From the NCBI RefSeq assembly GCF_014898055.3, contig NW_023604295.1:71636301-71700300 (forward strand): a stretch of DNA of 64,000 bases, in the 5' to 3' direction. This document shows positions 62,055 to 64,000 of the stretch, one piece after another. Made by a program: the position numbers and the translations under genes. The first letter of the stretch is position 1, and every line of letters starts with the position of its first letter. Source of the DNA: Talpa occidentalis. Lineage: Eukaryota > Chordata > Mammalia > Eulipotyphla > Talpidae. Below the pieces are notes generated by a model. The model was not told the origin of the DNA, ran no database searches, and worked only from the letters and a program-made list of their open reading frames with translations.

Positions 62055-62359
62055 CATTTATTTATTTATTTATTTATTTGTTTGTTTGTTTGTTTGTTTA
62101 TTGAAGACTTATTTATTTATTTATATGAGCACCAGGTACAGTCAGAAGTGCGGAAGGGTGAGAGAATTCACCAGAGTCAGAGTGGAGGGCAGAACAGGCA
62201 GAGTGACGAAGTACACTGATAAGGGGAGCAGCGGGCAGCAGGAGAGGTCTGTGTGCCGTGTGGGACCGTTGCCTGGCTGCTAGGGATCGAACCGGCGCTG
62301 CAGAGACTGCGGGCAGCTTTGTACCCCATTGCTCAACCGCTGCGCCACTGGGGAGGCCC
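62055..62359 (-). mobile_element. SINE subfamily A with long TTTA/TTTG tail
   Basis: Minus-strand copy whose tail is expanded into (TTTA)n and (TTTG)n at 62057-62101. The duplication TTACTTCAATTCAT / ATTACTTCAATTTAT is at 62040 and 62362. Confidence 0.93.
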
Positions 62360-62375
62360 TGATTACTTCAATTTA

Positions 62376-63214
62376 TAAACAATTTTTATAAATATAAAAA
62401 TACAGAAATAAGTACTTAAGTACAGTTGTAAACAATCTCATTGTCAATTTATTTTAATTAGCATGGAATCTGTAGTTGTACATTTAATGATGCCAGATAT
62501 AGGTTTCTCTTTATTCTGATCCATGTCAGTAGGTATAGCAAAAGACTATAAAAATGCTTGTGTTGATTAAAATTATGCATAAGAAAAATACAGATTTTCT
62601 TTATATATATGTTAATATATTTGCAAGATAAATTTTCAAGTTAATGTAGACATAGTTTGAAGGATATTTTTTCTTTAGAAATAGTATTATAGGTATAGAT
62701 TAGCCATGTCAAAACCCAGCAGGTGCTTCTCGAAACATGTAGTAACTAGTAGCACTATGACCCTGGCTTTTGAGAGAAGAGTTAATTTTATTGTGAGGTC
62801 ATCTAGCAAGGAGACAGGAAGCAAGACTCATATCTATCTCCCTGATTTGAGCACTAGGGTTGGCTTTATAGAAACAGAGGAGAAAGTGGGGGGAAATGTT
62901 AGGAGTGTAAAGGTATAGCCTTGTCAGGGCTTGATTGGATAGTTATAAATTGGACCATATATGGAAAGGGTTTCCAGAATCCTGAGGTTTTTATTGCTGA
63001 CCCCTTGTTTCTAAATGGTCCAGACAGCTACTCACCCCTCACTTTTGAAAGCAGTGTTTGATGTCATTTTCCTTTTATTATTTTTCATGTTTTCTCTGTT
63101 CTATGTCAATAGTCTCTTAGTTCTGGAATGTTTAGAATTTGGCTTAAAGTTAATTGCTTCAGTCCCTGGAGGACAGGTTCATATTCTGATGTCTCCGTAA
63201 AAAGCAAGCTTAAA
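62376..63214. other. Intron 7 spacer, nothing recognised
   Basis: AT-rich unique sequence with no element recognised. Confidence 0.5.
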
Positions 63215-63311
63215 GGTAATACACAAAGGGGGTGGGAATTTTACAGGGTCGATAATAATGCATGCATTGTACAAAAATGAAAAATGATGTAAAAATATAT
63301 AAAATAAACTT
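63215..63311 (+). mobile_element. Short L1 3' end
   Basis: GGGTCGATAATAATGCATGC followed by ATTGTACAAAAATGAAAAAT and an A-rich tail matches the 3' end class of the elements at 43542 and 48497. A SINE sits directly after it. Confidence 0.7.
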
Positions 63312-63329
63312 TAAAAAAAGAAAATTCTA

Positions 63330-63585
63330 GGGCCTTCCCTGGTGGCACAGCGGTTGAGCGCTGGGCTGCCAAGCTGTCTGCAGCCTCTGCAGCACCGATT
63401 CGATCCCTGGCGACCAGCGAGGGTCACACATAGCGCAACAGACCTCTCCTGCCGCCCGCTGCTCCCCTCAGCAGTATATTTTGTCAGTCTGCCTGTTCTG
63501 TTCCCCCCTCTGGCTCTGGTGAATTTTCTCACCCTCCTAGGCTTCTGACTATACCCAGTGCCTGTATAAATAAATAAATCTTTTT
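63330..63585 (+). mobile_element. SINE subfamily A
   Basis: Head GGGCCTTCCCTGGTGGCACA and tail TAAATAAATAAATC. The duplication TTAAAAAAAGAAAATT is near 63311 and 63585; it is placed in the tail of the L1 3' end just upstream. Confidence 0.93.
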
Positions 63586-64000
63586 TAAAAAAAGAAAATT
63601 TAAAAGCTTTCACAAATAAAGACCAATTCAACAATTAAGGAAAAAAAGGCAGTACACAAGCATAGTTGTTTTGAGGAATTGGACTTGGTTTTAATAGTGC
63701 TGAACATCTGTAAAATATGTCTATTTATGCTTGTTTTCATAGGGTAGAAACCAGTGTATAAATACTAACATTAAATGTATTACCACTTAAAGAATCACTT
63801 TTGAAAAATAAATGAGTAAAAATTACATTTTCCTTTCAACATATGACATAATGACAAATAATGTTAATTTTCTACATCCTTTCACAATTTCAATATAATT
63901 TAAAGGGCTATCTTTTGAAAAGTACCACCTTAGGAAATTTCTGAGATTTCCAACAGTTCCTTGATGTAACAGTTCCTTGTTATATCAGTTCCTTGATGAG

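Larger units (their letters stand above)
36353..64000 (+). other. GBE1: GBE1 intron 7 (5' part)
   Basis: The intron opens with GTAGGT and no further GBE1 exon was recognised before the window ends; the next exon should begin with a peptide like WEILRF. It contains the full-length L1, at least seven other L1 pieces, eight SINE copies, old dispersed repeats and a tRNA-Cys half insertion. Confidence 0.85.

Noticed and set aside
62057..62101. TTTA/TTTG array as a CRISPR-like or regulatory repeat
   Set aside because: It is the expanded tail of the adjoining SINE. There are no spacers, and the genome is mammalian.
36353..64000. Search for GBE1 exon 8 downstream of exon 7
   Set aside because: No acceptor followed by a WEILRF-like peptide was found. 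The exon is taken to lie beyond the window.

Overview
The window is nuclear DNA from a placental mammal. It covers the middle of GBE1 (1,4-alpha-glucan branching enzyme 1), read on the + strand. Four coding exons are present: 28807-28932, 29855-29990, 34656-34746 and 36143-36352. By reading frame, intron phase and length they correspond to exons 4-7 of the human gene (codons 144 to 331). All four have AG acceptors and GT donors, and the frame is open throughout. No other host protein-coding exon was found: bases 1-28806 are the end of intron 3 and 36353-64000 the start of intron 7.

The rest is AT-rich intron filled with retrotransposons. One lineage-specific tRNA-derived SINE family has 25 recognisable copies, with tRNA-like A and B boxes in the head and a (TAAA)n tail. 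It falls into three subfamilies (called A, B and C here) that differ in the 3' third. L1 elements are numerous: a full-length copy in intron 7 (36594-43020), 5'-truncated copies in both orientations, a twin-primed copy with an inverted 5' part, and several old fragments. Shared placental repeats (MER5A, MIR, L2, L1MA-like 3' ends and other old dispersed repeats) are also present. The SINE is not primate Alu, rodent B1/B2, carnivore CAN, whale/ruminant CHR or vesper-bat Ves as I know them. A rhinolophoid-type bat or another laurasiatherian is possible, but the species cannot be fixed from sequence alone.

Layout: 1-28806 intron 3, with SINEs, an old L1 interrupted by two SINEs (6310-8640), MER5A, MIR and LTR-like pieces; 28807-36352 exons 4-7, with a 2.16 kb minus-strand L1 in intron 5 (31684-33839) and an L2 tail in intron 6; 36353-64000 intron 7, with the full-length L1, a SINE inserted in its 3' target-site duplication, further L1 fragments, and a tailless insertion of a 5' tRNA-Cys half (59921-59953).

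The exons encode the linker after the N-terminal CBM48-type domain and the first part of the GH13 barrel, including conserved region I (DVVHSH). I see no sign of a new gene system. The observations most worth checking are about retrotransposition and splicing: the tRNA-half insertion, serial 3' transduction by the L1, 3' transduction by a SINE, a target site used twice by SINEs, an inverted L1 pair flanking exons 6-7, and a templated-looking insert in one SINE.
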